Shown: positions 43,046-51,436 of the stretch, one piece after another | How positions within the stretch are numbered: the stretch's first letter is position 1 | How the letters are laid out: each line of letters opens with the position of its first letter | Assembly: GCA_013298955.1 (NCBI GenBank) | Contig: JAAFJT010000015.1 | Span: 1-61,975, forward strand | Direction of reading: 5' to 3' | Source of the DNA: Chitinophagales bacterium | GTDB lineage: Bacteria; Bacteroidota; Bacteroidia; Chitinophagales; Saprospiraceae | DNA: 61,975 bases | Program-made: the position numbers and the translations under genes | Notes under the pieces: model-generated | What the model saw: the letters and a program-made list of their open reading frames with translations, nothing else | Database searches by the model: none | Told to the model about the DNA's origin: nothing

Positions 43046-43331
43046 TTCAAAAACTTTTTTTAAATTTTTTTTTGTGAATCGTTTGAAATTTCCATAGTCG
43101 TTATAAATTTACACCCGAAAACGAAAAACAGAAAAGCTGTTTTATCATTTTCAATGCGCTAAGAATTGATTATCAATACCTTAACCATTTTTTTTAAACT
43201 TATTTCTTAACGAAACCCGATTCTTCAACCGAAATGCCGCCGTCAAAACCATTTTGATTTAGGATTAAAAAGACGATTGACGGGTCAATAAAGGCTTCAA
43301 AACAAGCATAACAGCTTAAAAAAGGCTCAAC

Positions 43332-43748
43332 ATGGCAAAAAAAGTCGCAAAAAAACGAATCGTTAAAGATTACGACAAATTACCGAAGGAAACCATTATC
43401 CAAGTGAAAATGGAATATCCAAACGGTTTCGCGCATAAACTCATCATGTACACCACCCCAAAAGGCGATAAAGTATCTGCATTGCCGTTTGAAACGGAAG
43501 ATGTATATTATTTAATCCGTATGACGGTGCAAGAAGCGCGTCAAATCATCCGCGATGATGAGGATTATGATGAGGATGGCAAATTGCGCGAAGATTTCAA
43601 CTTGGATGAGTTGGACATTGCAGGTCTGGCGAAAGAAGATGAAATCTCCACTAACAACGACGATGACGATGATGAAGAAGATTACATCCGCGTCCGCAGA
43701 AGCCGCCGTCGCAATGACGACGAGGATGATGACAATGATGATTATTAG
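43332..43748 (+). CDS. Conserved Bacteroidota protein with acidic, arginine-containing tail
   Basis: The 138-residue protein has a basic start (MAKKVAKKRIVKDYDKLP) and a compact core (about 20-80; MEYPNGFAHKLIMYTTPKGD, VSALPFETEDVYYLIRMTV) whose wording I recognise from small uncharacterised Bacteroidota proteins. The last 50 residues alternate runs of Asp/Glu with RVRRSRRRN, probably disordered. No catalytic motif is apparent. A nucleic-acid or ribosome-associated role is possible from charge alone but is a guess. A 25-bp-arm inverted repeat begins 18 bp after its stop. Confidence 0.75.
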   Translation: MAKKVAKKRIVKDYDKLPKETIIQVKMEYPNGFAHKLIMYTTPKGDKVSALPFETEDVYYLIRMTVQEARQIIRDDEDYDEDGKLREDFNLDELDIAGLAKEDEISTNNDDDDDEEDYIRVRRSRRRNDDEDDDNDDY

Positions 43749-43766
43749 TGCAATTCCGTTGTCTTA

Positions 43767-43897
43767 GAATGCAGATGTCAAACAATGGAGTTGGGAAATT
43801 TATTTCTTGACTCCATTGTTTGACATCTGCATTCCAAAAAAATCCGTTAAAATTCGCCTAATCCGTGTCATTCGTGTTCCATTGTATTACAAAAGTA
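43767..43897. repeat. Inverted repeat plus half copy of the GGATGACGCGGATT family
   Basis: GAATGCAGATGTCAAACAAT then GGAGT is mirrored exactly by ACTCCATTGTTTGACATCTG then CATTC (43767-43834). Immediately after, AATCCGTTAAAATTCGCCTA and ATCCGTGTCATTCGTGTTCC match one arm of the repeat at 4531-4672, without its partner arm. Confidence 0.75.
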
Positions 43898-43915
43898 TCG
43901 TACGCGAAGTATCTA

Positions 43916-43947
43916 TTTGACGAATCAAAAAAAAAGAGGTACTTTTG
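43916..43947 (+). promoter_or_regulatory. Promoter of the ferredoxin-NADP reductase gene
   Basis: TTTG at 43916-43919 and TACTTTTG at 43940-43947 are 20 bases apart, a textbook Bacteroidota promoter. Transcription should start near 43953, giving a 15-nt leader before the ATG at 43968. This also argues against an earlier start codon for the gene. Confidence 0.85.
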
Positions 43948-43967
43948 CAGCCAAAAGAGCTAAAAAA

Positions 43968-44972
43968 ATGATTCAAACGGACATTTTAATTATCGGAGCG
44001 GGTCCTTGCGGCTTATTCACCGTTTTTGAAGCGGGTTTACTCAAATTGCGCTGCCACCTCATTGATTCGTTGCCGCAAGCAGGCGGTCAATTGACGGAAA
44101 TATATCCGAAAAAACCCATTTATGATATTCCGGGCTATCCGTCTGTGTTGGCAGGCGATTTGGTCAAAAATTTAATGGAGCAAATCGCCCCTTTCAAACC
44201 GACGTTCACCTTTGGCGAAAGGGCAGAGCAGATTGAAAAGTTGCCTGATAATCGATTTAAAATCACCACTATCAAAGGGACGCAAATCGTCGCACCGGTG
44301 ATAGCAATTGCAGGTGGTTTGGGTTGTTTTGAACCGCGTAAACCACCGATTCCCAATATCGTCGATTTTGAAGATAAAGGTGTTGAATATATCGTTAAAG
44401 ACCCCGAATTGTACCGCAACAAACGCGTTGTAATTGCAGGCGGTGGCGATTCGGCTTTGGATTGGACGATATTTTTGGCAGATGTGGCGCAAGAAGTCAC
44501 GATGATACATCGGCGTTCGGAGTTTCGCGGTGCGTTAGATTCCGTCGAAAAAGTCATGGATTTGAAAGAAAGGGGCAAGATTAAAGTCATCACCCAAGCC
44601 GAAGTGGTTGGACTACAAGGCAATGGTAAATTGCAAGAAGTGGTCATCAAACATGATAAATTGGGCATGATTCGCCGCGAAACCGACCATTTTGTACCTT
44701 TATTTGGGCTTTCACCTAAATTGGGTCCGATTGGCAATTGGGGTTTGAATATTGATAAGAATGCGATTGAAGTCAATACGCTGGATTATGGGACGAATGT
44801 GCAAGGCATTTTTGCTATTGGTGATATCAATACATATGCAGGAAAATTGAAATTAATCCTTTGTGGTTTCCACGAAGCGACAATGATGGTGCAATCGGCT
44901 TTCAAAATCGTGTATCCCCATAAAAAGTTATCTTTTAAATATACGACCGTTACAGGTATTGATGGCTTATAA
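43968..44972 (+). CDS. Ferredoxin/flavodoxin-NADP+ reductase, thioredoxin reductase-like
   Basis: The 334-residue flavoprotein has the FAD-binding IIGAGPCGLFTVFEAG (about 8-23), QAGGQLTEIYPKKPIYDIPGYP and an NADP-binding VIAGGGDSALDWTIFLADVA near residue 155. A second FAD contact lies in GIFAIGDINTYAGKLKLILCG. The thioredoxin reductase CxxC active site is absent, which places it with the TrxR-like FNR enzymes (YumC type) that pass electrons between NADPH and ferredoxin. The ATG at 43968 fits the promoter. It lies 14 bp upstream of ccmB. Confidence 0.9.
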   Translation: MIQTDILIIGAGPCGLFTVFEAGLLKLRCHLIDSLPQAGGQLTEIYPKKPIYDIPGYPSVLAGDLVKNLMEQIAPFKPTFTFGERAEQIEKLPDNRFKITTIKGTQIVAPVIAIAGGLGCFEPRKPPIPNIVDFEDKGVEYIVKDPELYRNKRVVIAGGGDSALDWTIFLADVAQEVTMIHRRSEFRGALDSVEKVMDLKERGKIKVITQAEVVGLQGNGKLQEVVIKHDKLGMIRRETDHFVPLFGLSPKLGPIGNWGLNIDKNAIEVNTLDYGTNVQGIFAIGDINTYAGKLKLILCGFHEATMMVQSAFKIVYPHKKLSFKYTTVTGIDGL

Positions 44973-44986
44973 CTTTAAACAATGAT

Positions 44987-45646
44987 ATGAATTGGATTAA
45001 AACCATTGGTTGGCTCATTCAGAAAGAAATGCGTTTAGAGTGGCGGCAAAAGTACGCTTTGGGCGGCATCATCCTCTACGTTTTTTCAACGATATTCATC
45101 GTTCACCTCTCCGTTTTGAAGGTGAATGTCAATGTTTGGAATGCCCTTTATTGGATCATTGTCCTATTTGCCTCCATCAATGCGATTGTTAAAAGTTTTA
45201 TACAAGAAAATTCAAATCGACAATTGTATTACTACACGTTGACGCATCCGACCGCGATTATCCTTTCTAAAATTATTTATAATACACTGTTATTATTGAT
45301 AATTAATGTTTTAACCTTTTTTGTATTCAGTTTGGTGGCGGGTAATCCTGTGGTCGATATGCCGCGTTTTTTAATCGCTATCTTTTTGGGGAGCATTGGA
45401 TTTGGGATAACCTTTACATTTCTTTCCGCAATAGCGGCGAAAGCCGCTAATGCAGCAACATTAATGGCGATATTAAGTTTTCCAGTCATATTACCTATTT
45501 TGGCAACCTTGATAGAATTATCATTTACAGCGATTCGCTTACAAGATACAGCTGTGATTGGACACAATATTCAAACATTATTGGCAATAGACAGTATTTT
45601 ATTGGCATTATGTTTTGTTTTATTCCCATATCTTTGGCGGGATTAA
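44987..45646 (+). CDS. ccmB: Haem exporter subunit CcmB
   Basis: The 219-residue inner-membrane protein has six hydrophobic segments and the CcmB pattern: LIQKEMRLEWRQKYALGG at the start, FASINAIVKSFIQENSNRQL, and AILSFPVILPILATLIELS late. CcmB is the permease of the CcmABCD system for cytochrome c maturation. The other ccm genes are not in the window, and a galE gene faces it downstream. Co-transcription with the FNR gene (14-bp gap) is likely. Confidence 0.9.
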   Translation: MNWIKTIGWLIQKEMRLEWRQKYALGGIILYVFSTIFIVHLSVLKVNVNVWNALYWIIVLFASINAIVKSFIQENSNRQLYYYTLTHPTAIILSKIIYNTLLLLIINVLTFFVFSLVAGNPVVDMPRFLIAIFLGSIGFGITFTFLSAIAAKAANAATLMAILSFPVILPILATLIELSFTAIRLQDTAVIGHNIQTLLAIDSILLALCFVLFPYLWRD

Positions 45647-45791
45647 CAGATACTTGATATTGACGATTTCGTCGGAAACCATGACTAATCATATGGGCAA
45701 TATCGGTCAAGAATTAATCTGCATCTCATAGCTCTCGGCGGTGAATAACCTGCCTGTTCGTCCTAGCTGCGTTTTTTCGGGCAGTATCGAA

Positions 45792-45824
45792 AACATACGG
45801 CAAGTTGCAAACTTGCCGTATGTT
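45792..45824. repeat. 33-bp palindrome
   Basis: AACATACGGCAAGTT and AACTTGCCGTATGTT flank GCA. It lies between convergent ccmB and galE. Confidence 0.8.
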
Positions 45825-45858
45825 GTGGTGCATTTCACTGAGTTCAACCAATAAAAAA

Positions 45859-46878
45859 TTAATTCCGTTGTTGTTCCCAAGCCCAAGCCGATTCCATAAT
45901 TGCATCCACTGAACGCGTTGGAGTCCAACCTAATTTGCGTTTAGCGCGGTCATTATTCGCGTAAATCGCAACCACATCACCGGGACGACGCAAGCCAATT
46001 CGATAATTCAATTTTTTGCCTGTCGTTTTTTCAAACGCATGAACGGCTTCTAAGACACTCACGCCTTCACCAATCCCGAGATTGAACAATTCATTATTAG
46101 AAGTATTTTTTTCATTTATAACATATTGCAATGCTTTGGTATGTGCATTAGCTAAATCCATTACATGAATATAATCTCGAATACAACTCCCATCTCTCGT
46201 TGGATAATCATTGCCAAAAACAACCGTTTCAGCGCGTTTGCCCATCGCCGTTTCCGTGATGACAGGGACTAAATTGCTGGCAATATTGCGCGAAGATTCT
46301 CCAATCAATGCCGATTCATGCGCACCCGCAGGGTTGAAATACCGCAAACTCACGCAATTGCACCAATGATGCACTAAAGAAAAATCGGCAATCATGTCTT
46401 CTCCGACTTGTTTGGTACGGGCATATGGACTTTCCGCATTTTGGCGCGGCGTTTTTTCGGTCACGGGCAAGGCTTGTGCATTGCCATACACCGAACACGA
46501 AGACGAAAATATAAAATTTTTAATTTTAAAAGTCTCTACACATTCCAAAATATTCAAAAGACTCAACAAATTATTTTTATAATAACGCAAAGGTTGTTCT
46601 ACCGACTCGCCCACCGCTTTGAGCGCGGCGAAGTGGATAATGCCCACAATATCGGGATGCGTTTTAAAAATTTTTTGAGTTGCCTTCAAATCACATAAAT
46701 CTGTATTGTAATTCTTAACAGATTGACCTGTAATCTTTTGAATACCTTTTAGGACAGAAACATCCGAATTAGAAAAATTATCTGCGGAGATAACCTCAAA
46801 ACCGTTATTGATTAAATCCACAATCGTATGGCTGCCGATATACCCGCAGCCGCCTGTAACTAATACCTTTTTTTTCAT
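45859..46878 (-). CDS. galE: UDP-glucose 4-epimerase
   Basis: The 339-residue extended short-chain dehydrogenase has NAD-binding VTGGCGYIGSHTIVDL (about 6-21), the SSSCSVYG segment, catalytic YARTK (about 148-152) and the UDP-sugar region DYPTRDGSCIRDYIHVMDLA. It interconverts UDP-glucose and UDP-galactose for envelope glycans. Length is normal. It is convergent with ccmB and followed upstream by a 33-bp palindrome that separates it from arsM. Confidence 0.95.
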   Translation of the reverse strand: MKKKVLVTGGCGYIGSHTIVDLINNGFEVISADNFSNSDVSVLKGIQKITGQSVKNYNTDLCDLKATQKIFKTHPDIVGIIHFAALKAVGESVEQPLRYYKNNLLSLLNILECVETFKIKNFIFSSSCSVYGNAQALPVTEKTPRQNAESPYARTKQVGEDMIADFSLVHHWCNCVSLRYFNPAGAHESALIGESSRNIASNLVPVITETAMGKRAETVVFGNDYPTRDGSCIRDYIHVMDLANAHTKALQYVINEKNTSNNELFNLGIGEGVSVLEAVHAFEKTTGKKLNYRIGLRRPGDVVAIYANNDRAKRKLGWTPTRSVDAIMESAWAWEQQRN

Positions 46879-46997
46879 AAGGAGGCTTGTAATTTGTTAA
46901 AACAAGTTTTTGGTTGGTTGATTGAAATAAAGAAAGGGCAAATGTATGTAAAATGTTAAATTTTTACAAAAATCATTCAAAATAGGTACAACAATAG

Positions 46998-47030
46998 AAC
47001 CTTTGGAGGGTTTGAAACCCTCCAAAGGTT
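46998..47030. repeat. 33-bp palindrome
   Basis: Perfect arms AACCTTTGGAGGGTTT and AAACCCTCCAAAGGTT around one G, between two co-directional minus-strand genes. Confidence 0.85.
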
Positions 47031-47055
47031 GTTGTGGTGGTTTAACATTAGCTTT

Positions 47056-48033
47056 CTAACAACAACCGCCACCATTATAAAAATAAGTCGATGGCGAAAT
47101 AAATAGGTCGTCCCGTCCTAATTGCGCCAAAGCATTCGCCGTCTTATCGCAAACAGCTAACGGTTGATTAACCAGTAGCGTGTGACCTTTGTTATCATCA
47201 AAAAAGGCTTCTTTTCCGTAATAAATCGCCGTTTTGCCTGTAAAAACACACGCGCCATCCGCAGGCATGGGGTCTTTAATCGCACAAACTTCAATACTCT
47301 CAATAAAAATTAAACTTTTTGTATCATAATGATTCGGTGAAAGCAATCGATACGCATATCGAGCGCGTACTTCCACTGTCCCAAAACCCACTTCCGTAAT
47401 CATATCAATATAATCTTTCAAGGGAATCGCCCCACTCAAACACTCCGCCCGCAACCGTTCATCGTGTAAAAGCGATGTTGGCATCCCTGTTTCGCAAATC
47501 GGGTCACTCATCACAAGCCTTCCACGAGGTTTTAAAACGCGATACATCTCACTCAAAGCGCGTTTTAAATCATCTCGTTTGAAAATATTAAACAAACAGT
47601 TTTGTGCAGCAACATCAATTGTAGCATTTTCAATCGGCAAATGCAGTGCGTCTCCCTGTCTCAAACTTACAAAATCCGATTTAAACCATGAATTAGATTT
47701 TTCAGCATCCTGTAAATTGATTTTGCTGGCTTCTAACATTTCATCTACGGCATCTACGCCGATAATCGCCCCATTTCGACGGCTGAAATACGCAAATTGC
47801 AATAATTCCATCCCGCCGCCCACACCGACATACAACACAGTCGGGCTATCCACCAAATCACGCGGATTCACGGTCGTGCCACAACCGTAATTCATTTCCT
47901 GCATTTTCACAGAAACGGTTAAGTCAGGCAATCGCCAAATAGGAGTTGTCGTGCAGCACAAACCGACATTCGGCGTAAGTGCGGCTTCCCGATAAAAATC
48001 GGCTGTCGTTTGTAAATAACTATCAGTTGTCAT
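47056..48033 (-). CDS. arsM: Arsenite methyltransferase of the arsenosugar type
   Basis: The 325-residue SAM-dependent methyltransferase has a glycine-rich motif I (VLYVGVGGGMELLQF, about 67-81) and the cysteines expected for As(III) binding: C26-C27 in GLCCTT, C51 in NYGCGTTV, C146 in QNCLFN and C198 in AECLSGAIP. It ends in GGGCC. The start (TADFYREAALTPNVGLCC) matches the ArsM subgroup linked to arsenosugar synthesis. It would methylate arsenite in the cytoplasm. The usual partner, a radical-SAM ArsS, and other ars genes are not in the window. Confidence 0.85.
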   Translation of the reverse strand: MTTDSYLQTTADFYREAALTPNVGLCCTTTPIWRLPDLTVSVKMQEMNYGCGTTVNPRDLVDSPTVLYVGVGGGMELLQFAYFSRRNGAIIGVDAVDEMLEASKINLQDAEKSNSWFKSDFVSLRQGDALHLPIENATIDVAAQNCLFNIFKRDDLKRALSEMYRVLKPRGRLVMSDPICETGMPTSLLHDERLRAECLSGAIPLKDYIDMITEVGFGTVEVRARYAYRLLSPNHYDTKSLIFIESIEVCAIKDPMPADGACVFTGKTAIYYGKEAFFDDNKGHTLLVNQPLAVCDKTANALAQLGRDDLFISPSTYFYNGGGCC

Positions 48034-48118
48034 TTTTAATTATTTGTCAATCAATGTACTTAAAAAAAACAAAAATGTGAATTGCGGCAAAGAAACAAAA
48101 GTTTTTTTCTATTTTTAG

Positions 48119-48126
48119 TAGTTTTG
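48119..48126 (+). promoter_or_regulatory. TAnnTTTG box upstream of proC
   Basis: TAGTTTTG ends 29 bp before the proC ATG; the predicted start is near 48133. A clear -33 TTTG is not visible. Confidence 0.55.
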
Positions 48127-48155
48127 CAATTTTTAAAATCAATAGCCAATTAATT

Positions 48156-48962
48156 ATGAATATTCTGATTATCGGTGGTGGTAATATGGGCTTGACCTAC
48201 GCTCAAAGTTTTCTCCGCGCTCACATTACGACGCGAGACCAATTGATGATTCTCGAACGCTCCGCAGAACGAGCTGACGAATTGAAAACCAAACACAAAG
48301 ATATTTGTAAAACTTTCATTCATCCTGAAGATTGTGTTGCAAAAGCGGATTTAATCGTGCTTGCCGTCAAGCCGCAAGATACGACTTCCTTGTTTGAAAA
48401 ACTAAAAGTTTATACCAATAAATCTCAAGTTTTTCTTTCGATTATGGCGGGTGTTAAAATTAGTGCTATTTGTAAGTCATTGAATATCAGCAAAGTGATT
48501 CGCGCTATGCCTAATCTTCCCGCGCAAATCGGTCAAGGTATGACCGTTTTTACTTCAACGGATGAAGTCACTCGTTTAGAATTAGTAACCGTTCAAAACT
48601 TGCTCAATACGACAGGGAAAACGATTTACGTAGAAAAAGAAAGTTTAATAGATGCCAGTACCGCGATTTCTGGAAGTGGCCCCGCTTATGTTTATTTTTT
48701 CATGGATGCAATGATGCAAGCAGCCCGACAAATGGGTTTTTCTGCAGCCGAATCCGAATTATTGGTAGGGCAAACCTTCATTGGAGCGTTGGATTTATAT
48801 CAAAAATATGATGATTCTTGTGCAGATTGGATTCAGCGCGTTGCCTCCAAAGGCGGTACGACGGAAGCTGCCTTAAAATCGTTCCGCAAAAATGAATTAC
48901 ACCAAGATATTATTGATGGCGCAAACGCAGCTTTGCACCGCGCTATTGAGTTAGGCAAATAA
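48156..48962 (+). CDS. proC: Pyrroline-5-carboxylate reductase
   Basis: The 268-residue enzyme reduces pyrroline-5-carboxylate to proline with NAD(P)H. The dinucleotide motif IIGGGNMGLTYAQSF (about 4-18), ADLIVLAVKPQD (about 66) and the C-terminal signature ASTAISGSGPAYVYFFMDAM (about 167-186) are all present, as is ASKGGTTEAAL near the end. It acts in the cytoplasm. A 70-bp inverted repeat begins just after the stop. Confidence 0.96.
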   Translation: MNILIIGGGNMGLTYAQSFLRAHITTRDQLMILERSAERADELKTKHKDICKTFIHPEDCVAKADLIVLAVKPQDTTSLFEKLKVYTNKSQVFLSIMAGVKISAICKSLNISKVIRAMPNLPAQIGQGMTVFTSTDEVTRLELVTVQNLLNTTGKTIYVEKESLIDASTAISGSGPAYVYFFMDAMMQAARQMGFSAAESELLVGQTFIGALDLYQKYDDSCADWIQRVASKGGTTEAALKSFRKNELHQDIIDGANAALHRAIELGK

Positions 48963-48968
48963 TTTTAA

Positions 48969-49038
48969 ACGTGGATTTATTGGATAAATTGGATTTTTTT
49001 TAAATCCAGAAAATCCAATCCATCCAATAAATCCACGT
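48969..49038. repeat. 70-bp inverted repeat with GGATTTATTGGAT words
   Basis: ACGTGGATTTATTGGAT and ATTGGATTT on the left pair with AAATCCAAT and ATCCAATAAATCCACGT on the right. It lies between two co-directional genes and follows proC closely, so it may act as its terminator. Confidence 0.8.
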
Positions 49039-49122
49039 CTAAAATTTGGTTTAATAACAATATGTTTGTAACTTTGTATTCGTTTTTTATAAAACCCAAA
49101 TCGGAACAAACATATTTCTAAG

Positions 49123-49947
49123 ATGAATATTACACAATTCAGTTTTATTTTTAATATTTTCATTGCAACAGCGAGTTTTGGGCAGAATACAGCCCTTTTA
49201 GGCAAATATTTCCATGTAGGCATGGTAATTCCGATGGTGCATATCCGCGATAAAGGACATTCCCCCTTAATTTACTCAGGTAATGGTCTCAAATTTCAAC
49301 TTGGTTTTGAATATCATCGCCTTAATACGGTTGCGCGTTCCCAATTTTCATACACGTATAGTCCTATGCGTCCATCAAGCAAACCCACTGCACGCCCGAT
49401 GTTGTCCAACTCTGAGTACAATCGAATTCAATTGAGTTATGGTTATTATATGAAATGGCAAAAGGACGCTCCTTTGCTCGATATAAATAGTCCTTTTACT
49501 GCCAAAAACTGGTTTGGCGCAATGCTAAATGTCGATTTTACTTTTAATGATTATAATTTACCAAGCAACAATTTGTTTGGATATTATGGTGTTGCCTCAT
49601 TGCTTGCATCAAGCAGGTTTCAACAAGCATTTCAAAAAGATTCAACAAAAAGTTTTAATTATGAAGCAACCATTCCTGTTTTGAGTTACTCGGTTCGCCC
49701 TAATTATATTGGTATGATGCCTTTGGAAGATGGCACTTTTAATTTTAAAAGTATCCTAAAACAAGGCAAATGGAGTACTTTAAATCAATTATTTCATTTC
49801 TATAATCGTTTTGAATTGCAAACTCAAAACAAATTTTATATTGCCAATCGATTCAAATACGAATGGGAATTTCGGAACAATACCAATCAAGAAGCATTTC
49901 GTTCTATTACAGGCGGATTTGGGTATGAAACGTTGTTTAAACGATAG
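49123..49947 (+). CDS. Secreted hypothetical protein, barrel-like
   Basis: The 274-residue product has an N-terminal hydrophobic segment (FSFIFNIFIATASFGQ) fitting a signal peptide. Its alternating strands are rich in aromatic residues (LKFQLGFEYHRLNTVARSQF, NRIQLSYGYYMKW, FYIANRFKYEWEFRN) and it ends in GGFGYETLFKR. This resembles small outer-membrane proteins of Bacteroidota, but the last residue is not aromatic. No family was recognised. A palindrome at 50011 follows. Confidence 0.65.
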   Translation: MNITQFSFIFNIFIATASFGQNTALLGKYFHVGMVIPMVHIRDKGHSPLIYSGNGLKFQLGFEYHRLNTVARSQFSYTYSPMRPSSKPTARPMLSNSEYNRIQLSYGYYMKWQKDAPLLDINSPFTAKNWFGAMLNVDFTFNDYNLPSNNLFGYYGVASLLASSRFQQAFQKDSTKSFNYEATIPVLSYSVRPNYIGMMPLEDGTFNFKSILKQGKWSTLNQLFHFYNRFELQTQNKFYIANRFKYEWEFRNNTNQEAFRSITGGFGYETLFKR

Positions 49948-50010
49948 ACTGAATCGTTTGAAAATACCAAATAAAAAATATATCAAGATTTAAAAAAGTT
50001 TAAATACAAC

Positions 50011-50043
50011 AACCTTTGGGGGGTTTGAAACCCTCCAAAGGTT
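50011..50043. repeat. 33-bp palindrome
   Basis: AACCTTTGGGGGGTTT and AAACCCTCCAAAGGTT around one G (one mismatch). It lies between convergent genes. Confidence 0.8.
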
Positions 50044-50091
50044 TGATAATCAATTGTTTGTAATAATCATTATATTGATTTTTATAAATTA

Positions 50092-50244
50092 TCACCAACC
50101 TTTATGTTCTCGCTCTGGGAAAGCCAATTTCAAATACTCGTAAAGTGCCTTCATATCGGTACCTGACAAACGATGTGATTTGCCATTTATCCATCGAATC
50201 GTTACATTTGGAGATTTGCCATGTACGAACCGATTAATAAACAC
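50092..50244 (-). CDS. Short open frame overlapping the end of bshA
   Basis: A 50-residue frame that could start at GTG 50244 overlaps the bshA stop by 11 bp in a different frame. The peptide (FVHGKSPNVTIRWINGKSHR, then LSGTDMKALYEYLKLAFPER, ending EHKGW) has coding-like composition with a plausible helix. There is no ATG. It could be a translationally coupled small protein, or the C-terminal remnant of a lost gene joined to bshA by deletion. No family is recognised. Confidence 0.35.
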   Translation of the reverse strand: MFINRFVHGKSPNVTIRWINGKSHRLSGTDMKALYEYLKLAFPEREHKGW

Positions 50245-51367
50245 ATGATTTTAAAACAAATTCGTAATACGCTTCATATTGTGGCAAGATATGTTCAATA
50301 TCAAACTTTTTAGCTTGCGCCAAAGCGTTTTGACGAAACTTTTTGTGTGTTTTTTCATCACTCAAAATCTCCCAAGCGTACCGCGCCATCGCATCTACAT
50401 CGCCTACATCCGCCAAAAAACCTGTTTTTCCATGAATATTGACTTCTGGCAAACCGCCCGCATTCGACGAAATCACAGGGACTTCACACGCCATCGCCTC
50501 TAATGCCGCCAACCCAAAACTCTCATTTTCAGATGGAATGATGAACAAATCCGCAATGGCTAACAATTCTTCTACGGCATCTTGTTTGCCCAAAAAGCGA
50601 ATTTCATGGCATAAACCCACTTGCCGACACAACTCTTCTAACCCTTGTCTTTCGGGGCCATCTCCAATTAACAATAATTTGCAAGGTGTTTTTTCATATA
50701 ATTTTTTAAAAACATAAATTACATCTTGCACCCGCTTCACTTTGCGAAAATTGGAAATATGAACTAATATTTTTTCGCCATTAGGCGCAATCGCTTTTTT
50801 GAAATGATCTTTATTACTCTTTTTAAACCGTTGAAAATCAATGAAATTGTGAATTACTTTGATTTCTTTATGAATTGGAAATGCTTTTAAAGTCTCTTGT
50901 TTCAATTGTTCAGAAACTGCCGTTACGCCATCCGATTTATTGATAGAAAACGCTACGACAGGCGCGAAAGCCTTGTTTTGACCCACCAAAGTAATGTCCG
51001 TACCATGCAAAGTCGTCACCACAGGCAGGTAACGTCCCTCCGTCAACAAGATTTTTTTAACCAAATACGCCACCGTCGCGTGTGGAATCGCGTAATGCAC
51101 ATGCAGCAAATCCAAATTTTCATATTTGACCACATCCACAATTTTGCTTGTCAAGGCTGTATCGTAAGGCGCGTATTCAAATAACGGATAATCTGCATTT
51201 GAAACCTCATGGTAAAACAAATTCTGTTGAAAATGCGTCAATCGCGCAGGTTGCCGATAGGTGATAAAATGGATTTGATGCCCTTTCCGAGCCAAACCCA
51301 TGCCCAATTCTGTTGCAACCACACCACTCCCGCCATAAGTCGGGTAACAAACAATACCTATTTTCAT
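50234..51367 (-). CDS. bshA: N-acetyl-alpha-D-glucosaminyl L-malate synthase
   Basis: The 377-residue GT4 enzyme transfers GlcNAc from UDP-GlcNAc to L-malate, the first step of bacillithiol synthesis. MKIGIVCYPTYGGSGVVATE, LDLLHVHYAIPHATVAYL, VVTTLHGTDITLVGQN and the donor site SENESFGLAALEAMACEVPV are characteristic of BshA. Length is normal. The organism should therefore use bacillithiol as a low-molecular-weight thiol, although bshB and bshC are not in this window. It is co-directional with the mevalonate-related genes upstream but 69 bp away. Confidence 0.94.
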   Translation of the reverse strand: MKIGIVCYPTYGGSGVVATELGMGLARKGHQIHFITYRQPARLTHFQQNLFYHEVSNADYPLFEYAPYDTALTSKIVDVVKYENLDLLHVHYAIPHATVAYLVKKILLTEGRYLPVVTTLHGTDITLVGQNKAFAPVVAFSINKSDGVTAVSEQLKQETLKAFPIHKEIKVIHNFIDFQRFKKSNKDHFKKAIAPNGEKILVHISNFRKVKRVQDVIYVFKKLYEKTPCKLLLIGDGPERQGLEELCRQVGLCHEIRFLGKQDAVEELLAIADLFIIPSENESFGLAALEAMACEVPVISSNAGGLPEVNIHGKTGFLADVGDVDAMARYAWEILSDEKTHKKFRQNALAQAKKFDIEHILPQYEAYYEFVLKSCVY

Positions 51368-51436
51368 AAGATGTAAATCATTGATAAATCGTAAGATGTA
51401 ATCATAGAAAGTAAAAATACAAATAGTTATTCAGCC

